From Alteribacter lacisalsi (GTDB lineage: Bacteria; Bacillota; Bacilli; Bacillales; Salisediminibacteriaceae), in assembly GCF_003226345.1 (NCBI RefSeq), contig NZ_PDOF01000001.1:248001-312000 (forward strand): a DNA stretch of 64,000 nt, in the 5' to 3' direction. Shown here piece after piece: positions 41,332 to 51,329 of this stretch (position 1 is the stretch's first letter; each line of letters starts with the position of its first letter). Both the position numbers and the translations under genes were made by a program. The notes beneath the pieces are model-generated. The model did no database searches. It had not been told where the DNA came from and worked only from the letters and a program-made list of their open reading frames with translations.

Positions 41332-43059
41332 ATGGCCGCTTATAATAAAAAGGAAATCATCCAGACACTTGAACATATTGCAGTCTACCTTGAGATTAAA
41401 GGAGAGAACGCTTTTCGCGTATCCGCCTACCGCAAAGCTGCGCAGGCTCTTGAGCGCGATGAACGTACAATTGATGAGATCGGTGACCCGTCAAAACTGA
41501 AAGGAATCGGAAAAGGGACCGCTTCAATAATTACAGAACTGAGGGAAGACGGACGTTCTTCTTTTCTTGATGAATTGAAAGAGGAAATTCCATCGGGTCT
41601 TATTACCCTTCTGTCCCTTCCCGGGATGGGCGGTAAAAAGATCGGGAAGCTTTATAAGGAGCTTGGTGTAGAAGACGCAGCAGGACTCCGGAAAGCCTGT
41701 GAAGAGAAAAAGGTACAGAATCTTGCCGGGTTCGGTGCGAAAACCGAAGAAAAAATCCTGAAAGCTCTGGATGACTTCGGCAAGCGCCCTGATCGTCTTC
41801 CGATTGCGCATGTCATGACTGCAGTGGAGGACATCACAGGCAGACTGAATGAATTTACCGGAATAAATCGTTTTGAGCTTGCAGGCAGTTTCAGGCGCGG
41901 ACGCGAAACGGTAAAAGATTTGGACTTTATCATTTCCACATTTAAGCCGGAAGAAGTCGGTTCTCAGATTACAATGATGGATAATATCGAAACGATTGTA
42001 AGTAACGGGGAGACGAAAATCAGCCTGGAGCTTGCTTACCCGGAAGGACTTATTGTTCCTGTGGACTTCCGTATGGTTGAAGATGATGCCTTTGCAACAA
42101 CTCTGCATCATTTTACCGGATCAAAGGATCACAACGTGCTCATGCGTCAGCGGGCGAAGGAAAAAAGCGAGAAGATCAGTGAATATGGTGTGGAGTCGGC
42201 TGAAACAGGAGAAGTAATTACCTTTAAGGATGAACCTGCATTCTTTGCTCACTTCAATCTTCCGTACATCCCGCCTGAAGTGCGTGAGGGTTATGACGAA
42301 CTTGAAACAAAAGAAGCTGACCTTGCGCTGGTGGAAACCGGGGACATCAAAGCAGATCTTCATATGCACACCACCTGGAGTGATGGGGCCCAGTCGATCA
42401 AGGAAATGGTGGAAGCCAACCGAGAACGGGGCTATACCCATATGGCCATTACCGATCACTCCAAATTTCTCCGGGTTGCCAATGGCCTGAATGAAGAAAG
42501 ATTGAAACGTCAGCACGAGGAAATTCGTAAATTGAATGAAGAGTACAGTGATTTTACAATATTGACCGGGATTGAAATGGATATTTTACCGGACGGATCC
42601 CTTGATTTTGCCGATGACATCCTTAAGGAAACGGATTTCGTAATTGCCTCGATTCACTCTGCATTTAAGCAGGACGAAGAGACGATCATGAAGCGGCTGG
42701 AAACTGCGATGCACAATCCATACGTGGCCATGATCGCCCATCCGACCGGACGTCTGATTGGCAGACGTGACGGCTATCAAGTTGATATGGACCGGCTGAT
42801 TCAGACAGCAGCCAAAACTGATACTATTCTGGAGCTGAACGCAAACCCGAACCGCCTGGATCTCGCGTCCGAGTACGTCAGGAAAGCGCAGGAACAAGGT
42901 GTGAAAATCGGAATCAATACAGATGCCCACCGCTTCGATATGCTCACACATATGCCGGTGGGAGTCAAAGCCGCCCGCCGGGGCTGGCTGAAAAAAGATA
43001 CAGTTGTGAACACGTGGGATGTTGAAACACTTATTACGTTTTTAAACAGAAATCGCTGA
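41332..43059 (+). CDS. polX: DNA polymerase/3'-5' exonuclease PolX
   Basis: 575-residue family X polymerase fused to a PHP phosphoesterase domain, acting in gap-filling during base excision repair. The N-terminal Pol beta-like part has helix-hairpin-helix elements (GIGKGTASII, LPGMGGKKIGKLYKEL) and the catalytic nucleotidyl-transferase segment ELAGSFRRGRETVKDLDFI (residues about 182-200, with Asp pair). The PHP part starts at DLHMHTTWSDGAQSI (about residue 341) and keeps the His and Asp metal ligands, including AITDHS and GINTDAHR. It is 24 bp before mutS2, as in B. subtilis. Confidence 0.95.
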   Translation: MAAYNKKEIIQTLEHIAVYLEIKGENAFRVSAYRKAAQALERDERTIDEIGDPSKLKGIGKGTASIITELREDGRSSFLDELKEEIPSGLITLLSLPGMGGKKIGKLYKELGVEDAAGLRKACEEKKVQNLAGFGAKTEEKILKALDDFGKRPDRLPIAHVMTAVEDITGRLNEFTGINRFELAGSFRRGRETVKDLDFIISTFKPEEVGSQITMMDNIETIVSNGETKISLELAYPEGLIVPVDFRMVEDDAFATTLHHFTGSKDHNVLMRQRAKEKSEKISEYGVESAETGEVITFKDEPAFFAHFNLPYIPPEVREGYDELETKEADLALVETGDIKADLHMHTTWSDGAQSIKEMVEANRERGYTHMAITDHSKFLRVANGLNEERLKRQHEEIRKLNEEYSDFTILTGIEMDILPDGSLDFADDILKETDFVIASIHSAFKQDEETIMKRLETAMHNPYVAMIAHPTGRLIGRRDGYQVDMDRLIQTAAKTDTILELNANPNRLDLASEYVRKAQEQGVKIGINTDAHRFDMLTHMPVGVKAARRGWLKKDTVVNTWDVETLITFLNRNR

Positions 43060-43083
43060 TGTAAACAGGAGGTGCTCCCTTCT

Positions 43084-45447
43084 ATGAAGAGGGTTTGCCG
43101 GATTTTAGAATATGAAAAGATGAAAAAGCAGCTAATGCAGCACGCTGGTTCCTCACTTGGAAAAAAGCGTGTGGAGAGGCTTATGCCTGTGACAGATCTG
43201 GAAGAAGTCAGGCTTGCACAGAAGGCCACGTATGAAGGAGCGAAGATTCTAAGGCTGAAGGGACAGGCTCCACTCGGCGGGATCCGTGATATACGTGCCT
43301 CCATTAAACGTGCAGCAATCGGGGGAATGCTTAACGAGCAGGAACTTCTCGATATTGCCTCTACAATATATGGAAGCCGCCGATTTAAGCAGTTTATCGA
43401 GCAGTGTGAGGAGGACGAACTGAATGTGCCCCTTCTGGCGGAACTTGCGGCTTCGTATGTGCCGCTTACGGACCTCGAGCGGACGATAAAGCAGTCGATT
43501 GATGAAAACGGGGAAATGCTCGATTCTGCCAGCAGTCAGCTAAGAACCGTCCGCCAGCAGATCAGAAGCCACGAATCAGCGATTCGATCCAAACTTGAAA
43601 ACATTACCCGGTCCTCTTCTGCCCGTAAAATGCTGTCTGATGCTATCATCACGATCCGTAACGATCGTTACGTAATCCCGGTTAAGCAGGAGTACAGAGG
43701 CCAGTTTGGCGGCCTCGTCCATGACCAGAGCTCATCCGGTGCCACGCTTTTCATCGAGCCGGATGCGGTAGTGTCGATTAACAACCAGCTCAGGGAAGCC
43801 CGGGTTAAGGAGCGTCAGGAGATTGAAAGAATTCTTCATGAACTTACAGCTGAAACGGCAGAGAATGGAGACGAGCTTACTCTTGTAGTCGATGCCATGG
43901 AGGAAGCGGACTTCATTTTTGCTAAGGCTTATTACAGCAGGGAAATAAAAGGGACACAGCCTTCATTGAACGAAGAGGGAAGGCTCGAGTTTAAAAAAGC
44001 GCGTCACCCGCTGATTCCCTCAGATGAAATTGTACCAATCGATGTTGAATTGGGCGGCTCGTTCCAGTCCCTCGTCATTACGGGTCCGAACACAGGGGGA
44101 AAAACGGTTACGCTGAAGACAATCGGACTGCTGACACTTATGGCTCAGTCAGGCCTGCATATTCCATGTGAGGAAGGCTCTGAGGCCGCTGTGTTTAAGA
44201 AGATCTTCGCAGACATTGGAGATGAGCAGTCTATTGAACAAAGCTTAAGTACGTTCAGTTCCCATATGACCAACATCGTCAGCATACTTGATGATCTGGA
44301 TCACGAAAGTCTCGTTCTTTTTGACGAACTTGGAGCCGGAACAGACCCGACTGAAGGGGCGGCACTGGCAATTTCCATTCTCGACTATGTGTATAAGGTC
44401 GGTGCCCGTGTGGCCGCGACGACGCACTATAGTGAGCTGAAGGGTTATGCCTACAACAGGGAAGGCGTCATAAATGCCAGTGTAGAGTTCGATGTGGAAA
44501 CGCTGCGTCCGACATACAGGCTTATGATCGGAGTGCCTGGGCGGAGTAATGCCTTTGCGATCAGCCGCCGCCTGGGATTGAGACAGGATGTAATTGAAGA
44601 AGCCCAGAGCCAAATCGGTGCGGATACAAATAAAATCGAAAACATGATTGCCTCTCTCGATGACAGCCGGAAGCAGGCAGAGCGGGAAATGGAAGAAACG
44701 GCCCGCCACCGCAGGGAAGCCGAACGTCTTCACAGAGAACTGGAAAGTGAAATGGACCGTTTTGAGCAGGAAAAAGAACGGGCAATGGAGCAGGCGGAAC
44801 AGAAAGCAAAAGAAGCTGTGCAAAAAGCGAAGCAGGAAGCGGAGGAGATTATCGAGTACCTCCGGGAAGTCCAGAAATCGAATCCTGCCATCAAGGATCA
44901 CGAGCTTATTGAAGCGAAGAAGATGCTTGATGAAGCTTCTCCTGAACTGAGAACCGGCAAGAAACCGAAAAAGCAGAAGAAGACAGCCGGTGTGGAGGCT
45001 GATAAACTGATGCCAGGTGACGAAGTAAAGGTGATCAGCTTTGACCAGAAAGGCCACATTGTGGAGAAAGTGAGCGACAAGGAGTTTTACGTTCAGCTCG
45101 GGATGATGAAAATGAAAGTGAAAACCGCCGATCTTCAGTACCTTTCCAGACCGAAGCAGGAACAGAAAACACCCCTCGCGGCTGTGAGGGGAAAGGATGC
45201 TCACGTGAAATCGGAACTGGACCTTCGGGGAGAGCGTTTTGAAGACGCCATGCTCCTGGTGGATAAGTATCTGGACGATGCCCTGTTAGCAGGATATCAT
45301 CAGGTGTCGATCATTCACGGCAAAGGAACAGGCGCCCTCCGTAAAGGCGTCCAGGAAAAACTGAAACGGCACAGAAACGTGACGGCAACGAGAATGGGCG
45401 GTATGAACGAGGGCGGGTCCGGCGTTACCGTAGCAGAACTGAAGTAG
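43084..45447 (+). CDS. mutS2: endonuclease MutS2
   Basis: 787-residue MutS-like ATPase without the mismatch-recognition domain, carrying a C-terminal Smr nuclease domain. It suppresses homologous recombination and rescues collided ribosomes in Bacillus. The ATPase motif [15 protein letters not shown] lies near residue 336, with [16 protein letters not shown] (Walker B) about 75 residues later. A long charged coiled coil occupies residues 520-630, followed by Smr ([13 protein letters not shown] near 715, [13 protein letters not shown]). ATG at 43084 has AGGAGG at 43067-43072; a GTG at 43072 is too close. Confidence 0.95.
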   Translation: MKRVCRILEYEKMKKQLMQHAGSSLGKKRVERLMPVTDLEEVRLAQKATYEGAKILRLKGQAPLGGIRDIRASIKRAAIGGMLNEQELLDIASTIYGSRRFKQFIEQCEEDELNVPLLAELAASYVPLTDLERTIKQSIDENGEMLDSASSQLRTVRQQIRSHESAIRSKLENITRSSSARKMLSDAIITIRNDRYVIPVKQEYRGQFGGLVHDQSSSGATLFIEPDAVVSINNQLREARVKERQEIERILHELTAETAENGDELTLVVDAMEEADFIFAKAYYSREIKGTQPSLNEEGRLEFKKARHPLIPSDEIVPIDVELGGSFQSLVITGPNTGGKTVTLKTIGLLTLMAQSGLHIPCEEGSEAAVFKKIFADIGDEQSIEQSLSTFSSHMTNIVSILDDLDHESLVLFDELGAGTDPTEGAALAISILDYVYKVGARVAATTHYSELKGYAYNREGVINASVEFDVETLRPTYRLMIGVPGRSNAFAISRRLGLRQDVIEEAQSQIGADTNKIENMIASLDDSRKQAEREMEETARHRREAERLHRELESEMDRFEQEKERAMEQAEQKAKEAVQKAKQEAEEIIEYLREVQKSNPAIKDHELIEAKKMLDEASPELRTGKKPKKQKKTAGVEADKLMPGDEVKVISFDQKGHIVEKVSDKEFYVQLGMMKMKVKTADLQYLSRPKQEQKTPLAAVRGKDAHVKSELDLRGERFEDAMLLVDKYLDDALLAGYHQVSIIHGKGTGALRKGVQEKLKRHRNVTATRMGGMNEGGSGVTVAELK

Positions 45448-45459
45448 GGAGTTTTGTTC

Positions 45460-45870
45460 ATGAACGCAATCTTTGAGCATGATTTTATCTATACAGCCGG
45501 AATTTACAGTGTCGTGGTCATGGCCATCATTGTTTTTCTTGCCGTTTTTGAAGTGGTCACCCGCTACTCTGCCTGGGAGGAAATCAAAAAGGGCAACACA
45601 GCTGTGGCGATGGCTACCGGCGGAAAGATCTTCGGTGTGGCGAACGTCTTCCGCCATTCCATTCAGGCAAACGATACGGTCCTCATGATGCTTGCCTGGG
45701 GGGCATACGGCTTTGTTCTTCTCTTATTCGTGTATTTTATTTTTGAATTTCTTACCCCGAAATTTAAAGTGGATGAGGAATTGAAACGGGGGAACCGGGC
45801 CGTAGGGCTCATTTCCTTCATTCTGGCTGCGGCTCTATCCTATGTGATTGGGGCAAGCATCCGACATTAA
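45460..45870 (+). CDS. yshE: DUF350 membrane protein YshE
   Basis: 136-residue membrane protein with four helices in two DUF350 repeats: first with FEVVTRYSAWEEIKKGNTAVAMA (split), second with KVDEELKRGNRAVGLISFILA (split). The function is unknown. It follows mutS2 by 12 bp and is cotranscribed, with AAGTAGGGAG upstream of ATG 45460. A TTG at 45454 is the other possible start. Confidence 0.88.
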   Translation: MNAIFEHDFIYTAGIYSVVVMAIIVFLAVFEVVTRYSAWEEIKKGNTAVAMATGGKIFGVANVFRHSIQANDTVLMMLAWGAYGFVLLLFVYFIFEFLTPKFKVDEELKRGNRAVGLISFILAAALSYVIGASIRH

Positions 45871-45896
45871 TTGTGCAATAAAGCAGGTGAATACGG

Positions 45897-45980
45897 ATGG
45901 AAACATTGTGGAAAGTTCTGGCTGTGCTCTGTGGCGGCTTTATTATTGCGGGCTTTGTGTATGTGTTTTTTTTCAGCTGA
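45897..45980 (+). CDS. 27-residue single-helix membrane peptide
   Basis: A small ORF (METLWKVLAVLCGGFIIAGF then VYVFFFS) starts 26 bp after yshE. It has a good AGGTGA Shine-Dalgarno six bases before its ATG and forms one hydrophobic helix of about 20 residues. It is followed by a terminator, so it would be the last gene of the mutS2-yshE operon. No family is recognised, and such small proteins are often missed. Expression is unproven. Confidence 0.5.
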   Translation: METLWKVLAVLCGGFIIAGFVYVFFFS

Positions 45981-46027
45981 TTTTAAGCTTCGGTCCTTAC
46001 AATGCCCGGTGCAGCAGGTTCTAAGGG

Positions 46028-46058
46028 GACGGCCATTGCGTAAATGGTCGTCTTTTTG
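46028..46058 (+). terminator. yshE operon terminator
   Basis: GACGGCCATT pairs with AATGGTCGTC around GCGTA, followed by TTTTTG. The rest of the 45981-46326 gap is the lcfA promoter/leader region. Confidence 0.75.
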
Positions 46059-46135
46059 TACCTTCTGGCGCATAGACTGAAATGAAGAAGGTAAAAAAAG
46101 AAAATTCTAAAAATTATTACAAACACCTTTATTAT

Positions 46136-46149
46136 TGTAACCGGTTTCA
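46136..46149 (+). promoter_or_regulatory. CcpA cre site before first acyl-CoA synthetase
   Basis: TGTAACCGGTTTCA matches the cre consensus TGWNANCGNTNWCA at every defined position. It lies 178 bp before the start of the first lcfA gene. In B. subtilis lcfA is under CcpA catabolite repression. Confidence 0.75.
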
Positions 46150-46326
46150 TTAAAATAGGAATAAGGGAGGAGGATGTCCAAAGGTGAAGAGAGCATGACG
46201 CAACGGCTCGGTTCATTCCCGCTTCCGGAAACGGAGTCCTTTCGAAAGGAGAGGTCACGAACGCACTGTTCAAAGAGAAGCACAGTCTTTTTGATCATGT
46301 CCTGATAAGGAAAGGGAGGAAAGCGA

Positions 46327-48027
46327 ATGGAAACCGTTACACAAAAGCCATGGTTCCAGCATTATCCAGAGGAAATTCCCACATCGATTGATTACGAAGT
46401 CCGCACTCTGCAAAGCTACCTGAAAGAATCCGCCGAAACGTTTCCTGAAAAAGCCTGTCTTCATTTTATGGGGAAGGAAATGACGTATGCGGAAGTATAC
46501 GATGCGTCACTGAGACTGGCTGACCGGCTCAGGTCGCTCGGCGTCAGGCAGGGGGACAGGGTCGCAATTATGCTTGCGAACACGCCTCAGGCGGTCATCG
46601 CCTATTACGGTGCCCTTTTCGCAGGCTCGGTTGTGGTTCAGACGAATCCTCTTTACGTGGAGCGTGAGATTGAGCATCAGATGAACGACTCAGGGGCGAA
46701 AGTCATGATCTGCCTTGATCTCGTTTATCCGAAAGTCGCCAACGTAAAGGACCGTACCGACCTTGAACATATCATCGTAACCGGGATTAAGGATTATCTG
46801 CCGTTTCCAAAAAATCTGATCTATCCGTTTATCCAGAAGAAACGGACAGGAATCAAAGTGGATCTGCAGTATAATGACCGTCTTCATTCCTTTACCGAGA
46901 TGCTGAAGCAGGGGCAGGCAAAGGAAATGACGTTTGACATTGACCCGAAAGAGGACCTCGCACTGCTTCAGTACACAGGTGGTACGACCGGTCCGGCTAA
47001 AGGAGTCATGTTGACGCATTATAACCTTGTAGTCAACACGCTTCAGTGCAAGCACTGGATGTACAAAATGAAAGCGGGCGAAGAAACCGTTATCGCTGCG
47101 CTTCCGTTTTTCCACGTGTATGGAATGACCACGGTTATGAATCTGGCGATCCGAATGGGCTTTAAAATGATCATCATGCCGAAATTTGAACCAAAGGACA
47201 TCCTGAAAGCGATTGAAACGCACAAAGCTACGATTTATCCGGGCGCTCCGACGATGTATATCGGTCTCTTAAACCATCCGGATATCGAAAAGCACGACCT
47301 GTCTTCGATTAAATGCTGTCTCAGCGGCTCGGCACCGCTGCCGGTTGAAGTGCAGAACAACTTTGAAAAAGCAACGAAAGGCAGCCTTGTTGAAGGATAC
47401 GGTCTGACAGAAACCTCGCCTGTTGCTGTGGCTAATCTGATTTGGGGAAATCGGAAGCCGGGCAGTATCGGAATTCCATGGCCTGACACGGACGTGGCAA
47501 TTCTGGATGCGGAAACAGGTGAAGTGGCCGGACCTGGTGTTACTGGCGAGATTATGATTAAAGGTCCGCAGGTGATGCGAGGATACTGGAATAATCCTGA
47601 GGCCACAAACGCTACGTTTAAAGGGGATTGGTTCCTGAGCGGCGACATGGGCTATATGGATGAAGACGGATACTTCTATATTGTCGACCGGAAAAAAGAT
47701 ATGATTATCGCCGGAGGCTTTAATATCTATCCGCGTGAAATTGAAGAAGTGCTTTATGAACACGAAGCCATCCAGGAGGCGTGCGCGATTGGTGTTCCTG
47801 ATCCGTACCGGGGCGAGACGGTAAAAGTATTCATAGTCCTCAAGGACGGTAAGAAACTTACGGAGGAGGAACTTGAAGCATACTGCCGTGAGAAAATGGC
47901 AGCCTACAAGGTACCGCGCCTCGTTGAGTTCCGTGATGAACTTCCGAAAACGATGGTTGGTAAAATTCTCCGACGCGTGCTGGTAGAGGAAGAACGTGAA
48001 AAGCAAAGCACCCAGGAACAAAGTTAA
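46327..48027 (+). CDS. lcfA: long-chain fatty acid-CoA ligase (LcfA-like), copy 1
   Basis: 566-residue acyl-adenylate-forming enzyme that activates long-chain fatty acids to acyl-CoA for beta-oxidation. AMP-binding motif YTGGTTGPAKGV is near residue 218, EGYGLTETSP near 354, and the hinge and catalytic lysine region DRKKDMIIAGGFNIYPREIEEV (split) near 457. The final Lys lies in LPKTMVGKILRRVL. It lies upstream of fadR, as lcfA does in B. subtilis. A GGGAGGAAAGCG Shine-Dalgarno sequence precedes the ATG. It has its own terminator. Confidence 0.93.
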   Translation: METVTQKPWFQHYPEEIPTSIDYEVRTLQSYLKESAETFPEKACLHFMGKEMTYAEVYDASLRLADRLRSLGVRQGDRVAIMLANTPQAVIAYYGALFAGSVVVQTNPLYVEREIEHQMNDSGAKVMICLDLVYPKVANVKDRTDLEHIIVTGIKDYLPFPKNLIYPFIQKKRTGIKVDLQYNDRLHSFTEMLKQGQAKEMTFDIDPKEDLALLQYTGGTTGPAKGVMLTHYNLVVNTLQCKHWMYKMKAGEETVIAALPFFHVYGMTTVMNLAIRMGFKMIIMPKFEPKDILKAIETHKATIYPGAPTMYIGLLNHPDIEKHDLSSIKCCLSGSAPLPVEVQNNFEKATKGSLVEGYGLTETSPVAVANLIWGNRKPGSIGIPWPDTDVAILDAETGEVAGPGVTGEIMIKGPQVMRGYWNNPEATNATFKGDWFLSGDMGYMDEDGYFYIVDRKKDMIIAGGFNIYPREIEEVLYEHEAIQEACAIGVPDPYRGETVKVFIVLKDGKKLTEEELEAYCREKMAAYKVPRLVEFRDELPKTMVGKILRRVLVEEEREKQSTQEQS

Positions 48028-48029
48028 CG

Positions 48030-48060
48030 AAAGCACCCGTTAAGGCGGGTGTTTTTTTCT
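48030..48060 (+). terminator. terminator after acyl-CoA synthetase copy 1
   Basis: CACCCG pairs with CGGGTG around TTAAGG, followed by a run of seven T. It separates the two paralogues. Confidence 0.8.
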
Positions 48061-48285
48061 TGGTGAGGGTCCGCTTCTTATTGAAGCTCGTTGATCGAAG
48101 GGGAAAATTATACGCAAGAGGTCCAGACTCCGGTGTTTAAGTCCTGATATTTCTAATGAATCGAGCAGTTGCCGTGAAGAGGGGAGGAATAAGAAGTGTT
48201 TTTAACTGCACAACAAATAGGGGAAACAGAAGAATAATTATTTAAAAATAAAAATTTGAAAAAATTTCACAAATTCTTTGATATC

Positions 48286-48299
48286 TGTAATCGTTTTCA
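48286..48299 (+). promoter_or_regulatory. CcpA cre site before second acyl-CoA synthetase
   Basis: TGTAATCGTTTTCA matches the cre consensus at every defined position and has the same context (followed by TTAGAAT) as the copy 1 site (followed by TTAAAAT). It lies 179 bp before the ATG of copy 2, almost the same distance as for copy 1. The 48028-48452 gap otherwise holds only the leader. Confidence 0.75.
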
Positions 48300-48477
48300 T
48301 TAGAATGATATTAAGAGAGTAGTTTGTCCAGAGCGGTCCCTGGTATAAGCCGCGGGGGAGGTGCTGTATCTAATAAATGCAGCATTCGCGGTAATTCCGG
48401 TACAGCCGTGACGTGATCCTGTAGTGTTCATGAGACGCACAGGTTTTAGAAAGTGAGAGTTGAAGGAGGCCTTTTCA

Positions 48478-50189
48478 TGGAAGAACGACTCGCACGACCA
48501 TGGCTCAAACATTATCCTGAAGAAATTCCGCACAGGATTGAATATGAAGAGAAAGCTCTTCAGACGTACCTCAAAGAAGCGGCAGAGGAAACGCCGGACA
48601 AACCGGCGCTGCACTTTATGGGCAAAGAAATGACCTTCGCCCAGGTGTACGATGAAGCCCTCCGTTTTGCGAACGGACTTCGCGGGCTTGGTGTGAAAAA
48701 AGGGGATCGTGTGGCTATTATGCTTGCCAACACGCCTCAGTCGGTTGTATCTTACTATGGCACCCTGATGACCGGCGCTATTGTGGTTCAGACCAACCCT
48801 CTCTACGTAGAGCGTGAACTTGAACATCAGATGTCCGATTCAGGTGCGAAAATCATGATCTGTCTGGATCTGGTATATCCGAGAGTCGCCGGTGTACTGA
48901 AGAAGACCAGGCTTGAGCATGTGATTGTGACTGGAATTAAGGATTACCTTCCGTTTCCGAAGAACGTCGTTTATCCGTATATTCAGAAGAAGAATACAGG
49001 CATTAAAGTGGATATCTCCTACAATGAACGGACTCACGCCTTTACGGAGTTTCTGAAGAATAATAAGCCCGTACCGGTGGAATTGGATATCGACCCGGTA
49101 GAAGATCTGGCACTTCTACAATACACGGGAGGCACGACCGGGGTTGCCAAAGGGGTTATGCTGACCCATTACAATCTCGTAGCCAACACAACGCAGGCGC
49201 TCCGCTGGATGCATAAGATCGATCACGGAAACGAAGTTATTTTGTGCGCCTTGCCGTTTTTCCACGTGTACGGTATGACAGTGGGCATGAATTTTTCCAT
49301 TATGGACCGGTCAAAGATGGTCATTCTTCCCCGATTTGATACGGCAAAGACTCTAAAAGCAATTGAAAAACAGAAAGTGACCATATTCCCTGGTGCACCG
49401 ACAATGTACATCGGGCTTATCAACGATCCAAAAGTACAGAAACACGATCTTTCATCCGTTGACGTATGTATAAGTGGATCCGCTCCGCTTCCGCTTGAAG
49501 TGCAGGAAAGGTTTGAATCGCTCACAGGAGGCAAGCTTTCTGAAGGCTTCGGTCTGACTGAAGCATCGCCTGTAACTCACTTCAACTTGATGTGGGGCAA
49601 GCGTCCGAGCGGCAGTATCGGGCTGCCGTGGCCTGACACGGATGCTGCAGTCCTCTCAGCAGAAACGGGAGAACCCGCACAGCCTGGTGAAGTAGGGGAG
49701 CTTGTCATTCGAGGCCCGCAGGTGATGAAAGGGTACTGGAACAGGCCGGAGGATACGAATGCCACGTTTAATGGGGACTGGCTGCTGACCGGCGATATGG
49801 GCTACATGGATGAAGACGGTTATTTTTATATCGTTGACCGCAAGAAGGATATGATTATTGCCGGCGGTTTCAATATCTATCCCCGTGAGGTGGAAGAGGT
49901 ACTTTATGAGCATGAAGCCATACAGGAGGCTGTCGTTATCGGGATTCCCGATCCATACCGAGGAGAGACAGTCAAAGCATTTGTCGTTCTCCGGGAGGGT
50001 GAAACCCTGTCAGAGAAAGAACTGAACGATTATTGCCGCAAGAAGCTGTCAGCTTATAAGGCGCCAAAGCATTTTGAATTTCGTGAGGAGCTCCCAAAAA
50101 CCATGGTTGGAAAAGTGCTTCGCCGTGCTCTTGTGGACGAAGAAAAAGAGAAGCGGGAGAAGGAAGCTGCCGGAGCGAAGAGCAGTTAA
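48478..50189 (+). CDS. long-chain fatty acid-CoA ligase, copy 2
   Basis: 570-residue paralogue of the upstream gene; motifs are YTGGTTGVAKGV, GFGLTEASP, DRKKDMIIAGGFNIYPREVEEV (split) and LPKTMVGKVLRRAL. The beginning of the shared sequence ERLARPWLKHYPEEIP matches copy 1 (VTQKPWFQHYPEEIP), so I place the start at ATG 48478 (GAAGGAGGCCTTTTC upstream). An upstream in-frame ATG is at 48453. The strong similarity over the whole length, plus similar regulatory sites, indicates tandem duplication. Distinct chain-length preferences are possible but not visible. Confidence 0.92.
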
Positions 50190-50333
50190 AATCTGATGTG
50201 GATCCAGGCGCCCTGCCCGGGCGCCCTCCTTAAGGCCGGCGGGGATAATGCAGAAGGCGGAATCTATAATAATATGAGCAGAACTGTAGGATTGTCCAGG
50301 CAAAAGCCGATCCTCAAAATATCAGGATTAGAT

Positions 50334-50390
50334 TTGACACAAGTCACTTTCTGCACTAAACTATACATAAAGTGAATGAATAATCATTCA
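50334..50390 (+). promoter_or_regulatory. fadR promoter with FadR operator
   Basis: TTGACA (50334-50339), 17 bp and TAAACT (50357-50362) form a sigma-A promoter. Just downstream TGAATGAATAATCATTCA (50373-50390) is a near-perfect palindrome equal to the FadR operator consensus of B. subtilis (TGAATGAMTANTCATTCA, from memory). FadR would repress its own operon by blocking early elongation or open-complex formation, relieved by long-chain acyl-CoA. Confidence 0.85.
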
Positions 50391-50428
50391 TTTTTGTGAC
50401 TAGAGGATTGGCTGAGGAAGTGACCACA

Positions 50429-51013
50429 ATGGCAAAGAAAAAAGGAAAGAAATTTGAACAAATTATAGACGCTGCCGTAACTGTTATTGCTCAAAACGGC
50501 TACCACCATTCGCAGGTGTCCAGAATTGCACGCGAGGCAGGTGTAGCTGATGGCACGATCTACCTTTATTTTAAAAACAAAGAAGATATTCTGATCTCTT
50601 TATTTGAAGAGAAAATGGGCAGTTTTGTGATCCGGAGCAAGGAGCAGCTTTCAGAAGAACCGGATGTTGAACAGAAGCTCAAAAGGCTCATTGAAATGCA
50701 TCTCAGACAGCTTGAAGCTGATCATGATCTTGCGATCGTCACACAGCTTGAACTGAGGCAGTCAAACCTTGCTCTCAGAAACCGGATCAATGAAGTACTC
50801 AAAGGCTATCTCGGCCTGATTGATTCGATCCTGACCGAAGGAATTGAAACCGGTTTTTTTGCACCGGATCTGGATGTAAGAATGGCCCGGCAGGTCATTT
50901 TCGGTGCTATCGATGAAGTGGTGACCAACTGGGTAATGAAAGATCATAAATACAATCTCGTTTCCCTTGCCAATCCGCTTAATAAAATGCTTCTATCCGG
51001 GCTGCGCAGGTAG
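50429..51013 (+). CDS. fadR: TetR family fatty acid degradation regulator FadR
   Basis: 194-residue TetR-type repressor that senses long-chain acyl-CoA. The helix-turn-helix occupies residues 10-55 (IIDAAVTVIAQNGYHHSQVSRIAREAGVADGTIYLYFKNKED, split). The C-terminal ligand domain is helical. The start ATG at 50429 follows GAGGAAGTGACCAC. It is preceded by the matching operator and followed by fadB. In B. subtilis it represses lcfA, fadB and other genes of the FadR regulon. Confidence 0.93.
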   Translation: MAKKKGKKFEQIIDAAVTVIAQNGYHHSQVSRIAREAGVADGTIYLYFKNKEDILISLFEEKMGSFVIRSKEQLSEEPDVEQKLKRLIEMHLRQLEADHDLAIVTQLELRQSNLALRNRINEVLKGYLGLIDSILTEGIETGFFAPDLDVRMARQVIFGAIDEVVTNWVMKDHKYNLVSLANPLNKMLLSGLRR

Positions 51014-51044
51014 TCCGGATCAGCAGCTCCGTCACCCGGATGTC

Positions 51045-51245
51045 TTTGTAAATGGCTGTGTTAAAATCTAATATTGATTTCCGCTGACTGCCCTCCCTTT
51101 CCGCGGGCACCACTGCAGCCTCCTCGGGAAAATCGCTCTGCGGGGTCTTCCGTCGGTGCTGTTCCCGCAGGAGTGTCGGGCGTTCGCTGCAATCGACTTT
51201 CTTTTAAAAATTGACATTAATCTTTAACACAGCCTTGTAAATAAT
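51045..51245. repeat. MITE-like repeat copy before fadB
   Basis: Inverted relative to the 14060 and 32165 copies. It contains CCTCCCTTTCCGCGGGCACC, CAGCCTCCTCGGGAAAATCG, GGGGTCTTCCGTC and CCCGCAGGAGTGTCGG. The ends GGCTGTGTTAAAATCTAATAT and TTAATCTTTAACACAGCC are inverted repeats. It lies in the gap between fadR and fadB and may hold the fadB promoter at its end. Confidence 0.75.
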
Positions 51246-51274
51246 TGATCTCCACTTTGTTTTTTTCTTAAAGG

Positions 51275-51288
51275 TGAAAGCGTTTTAA
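51275..51288 (+). promoter_or_regulatory. cre-like site before fadB
   Basis: TGAAAGCGTTTTAA matches the cre consensus except at one defined position (A instead of C near the end). It lies 42 bp before the fadB start. Confidence 0.45.
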
Positions 51289-51329
51289 TGTCGAATAACA
51301 ATAGTTGAGATCGAAAGGAGTGACCGCAC

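Noticed and set aside
44245-45204. Long minus-strand ORF opposite mutS2 (319 residues), and similar long antisense ORFs opposite pheS and dnaB
   Set aside because: They are antisense shadows of highly conserved genes with Cys-, His- and Phe-rich composition typical of such frames.
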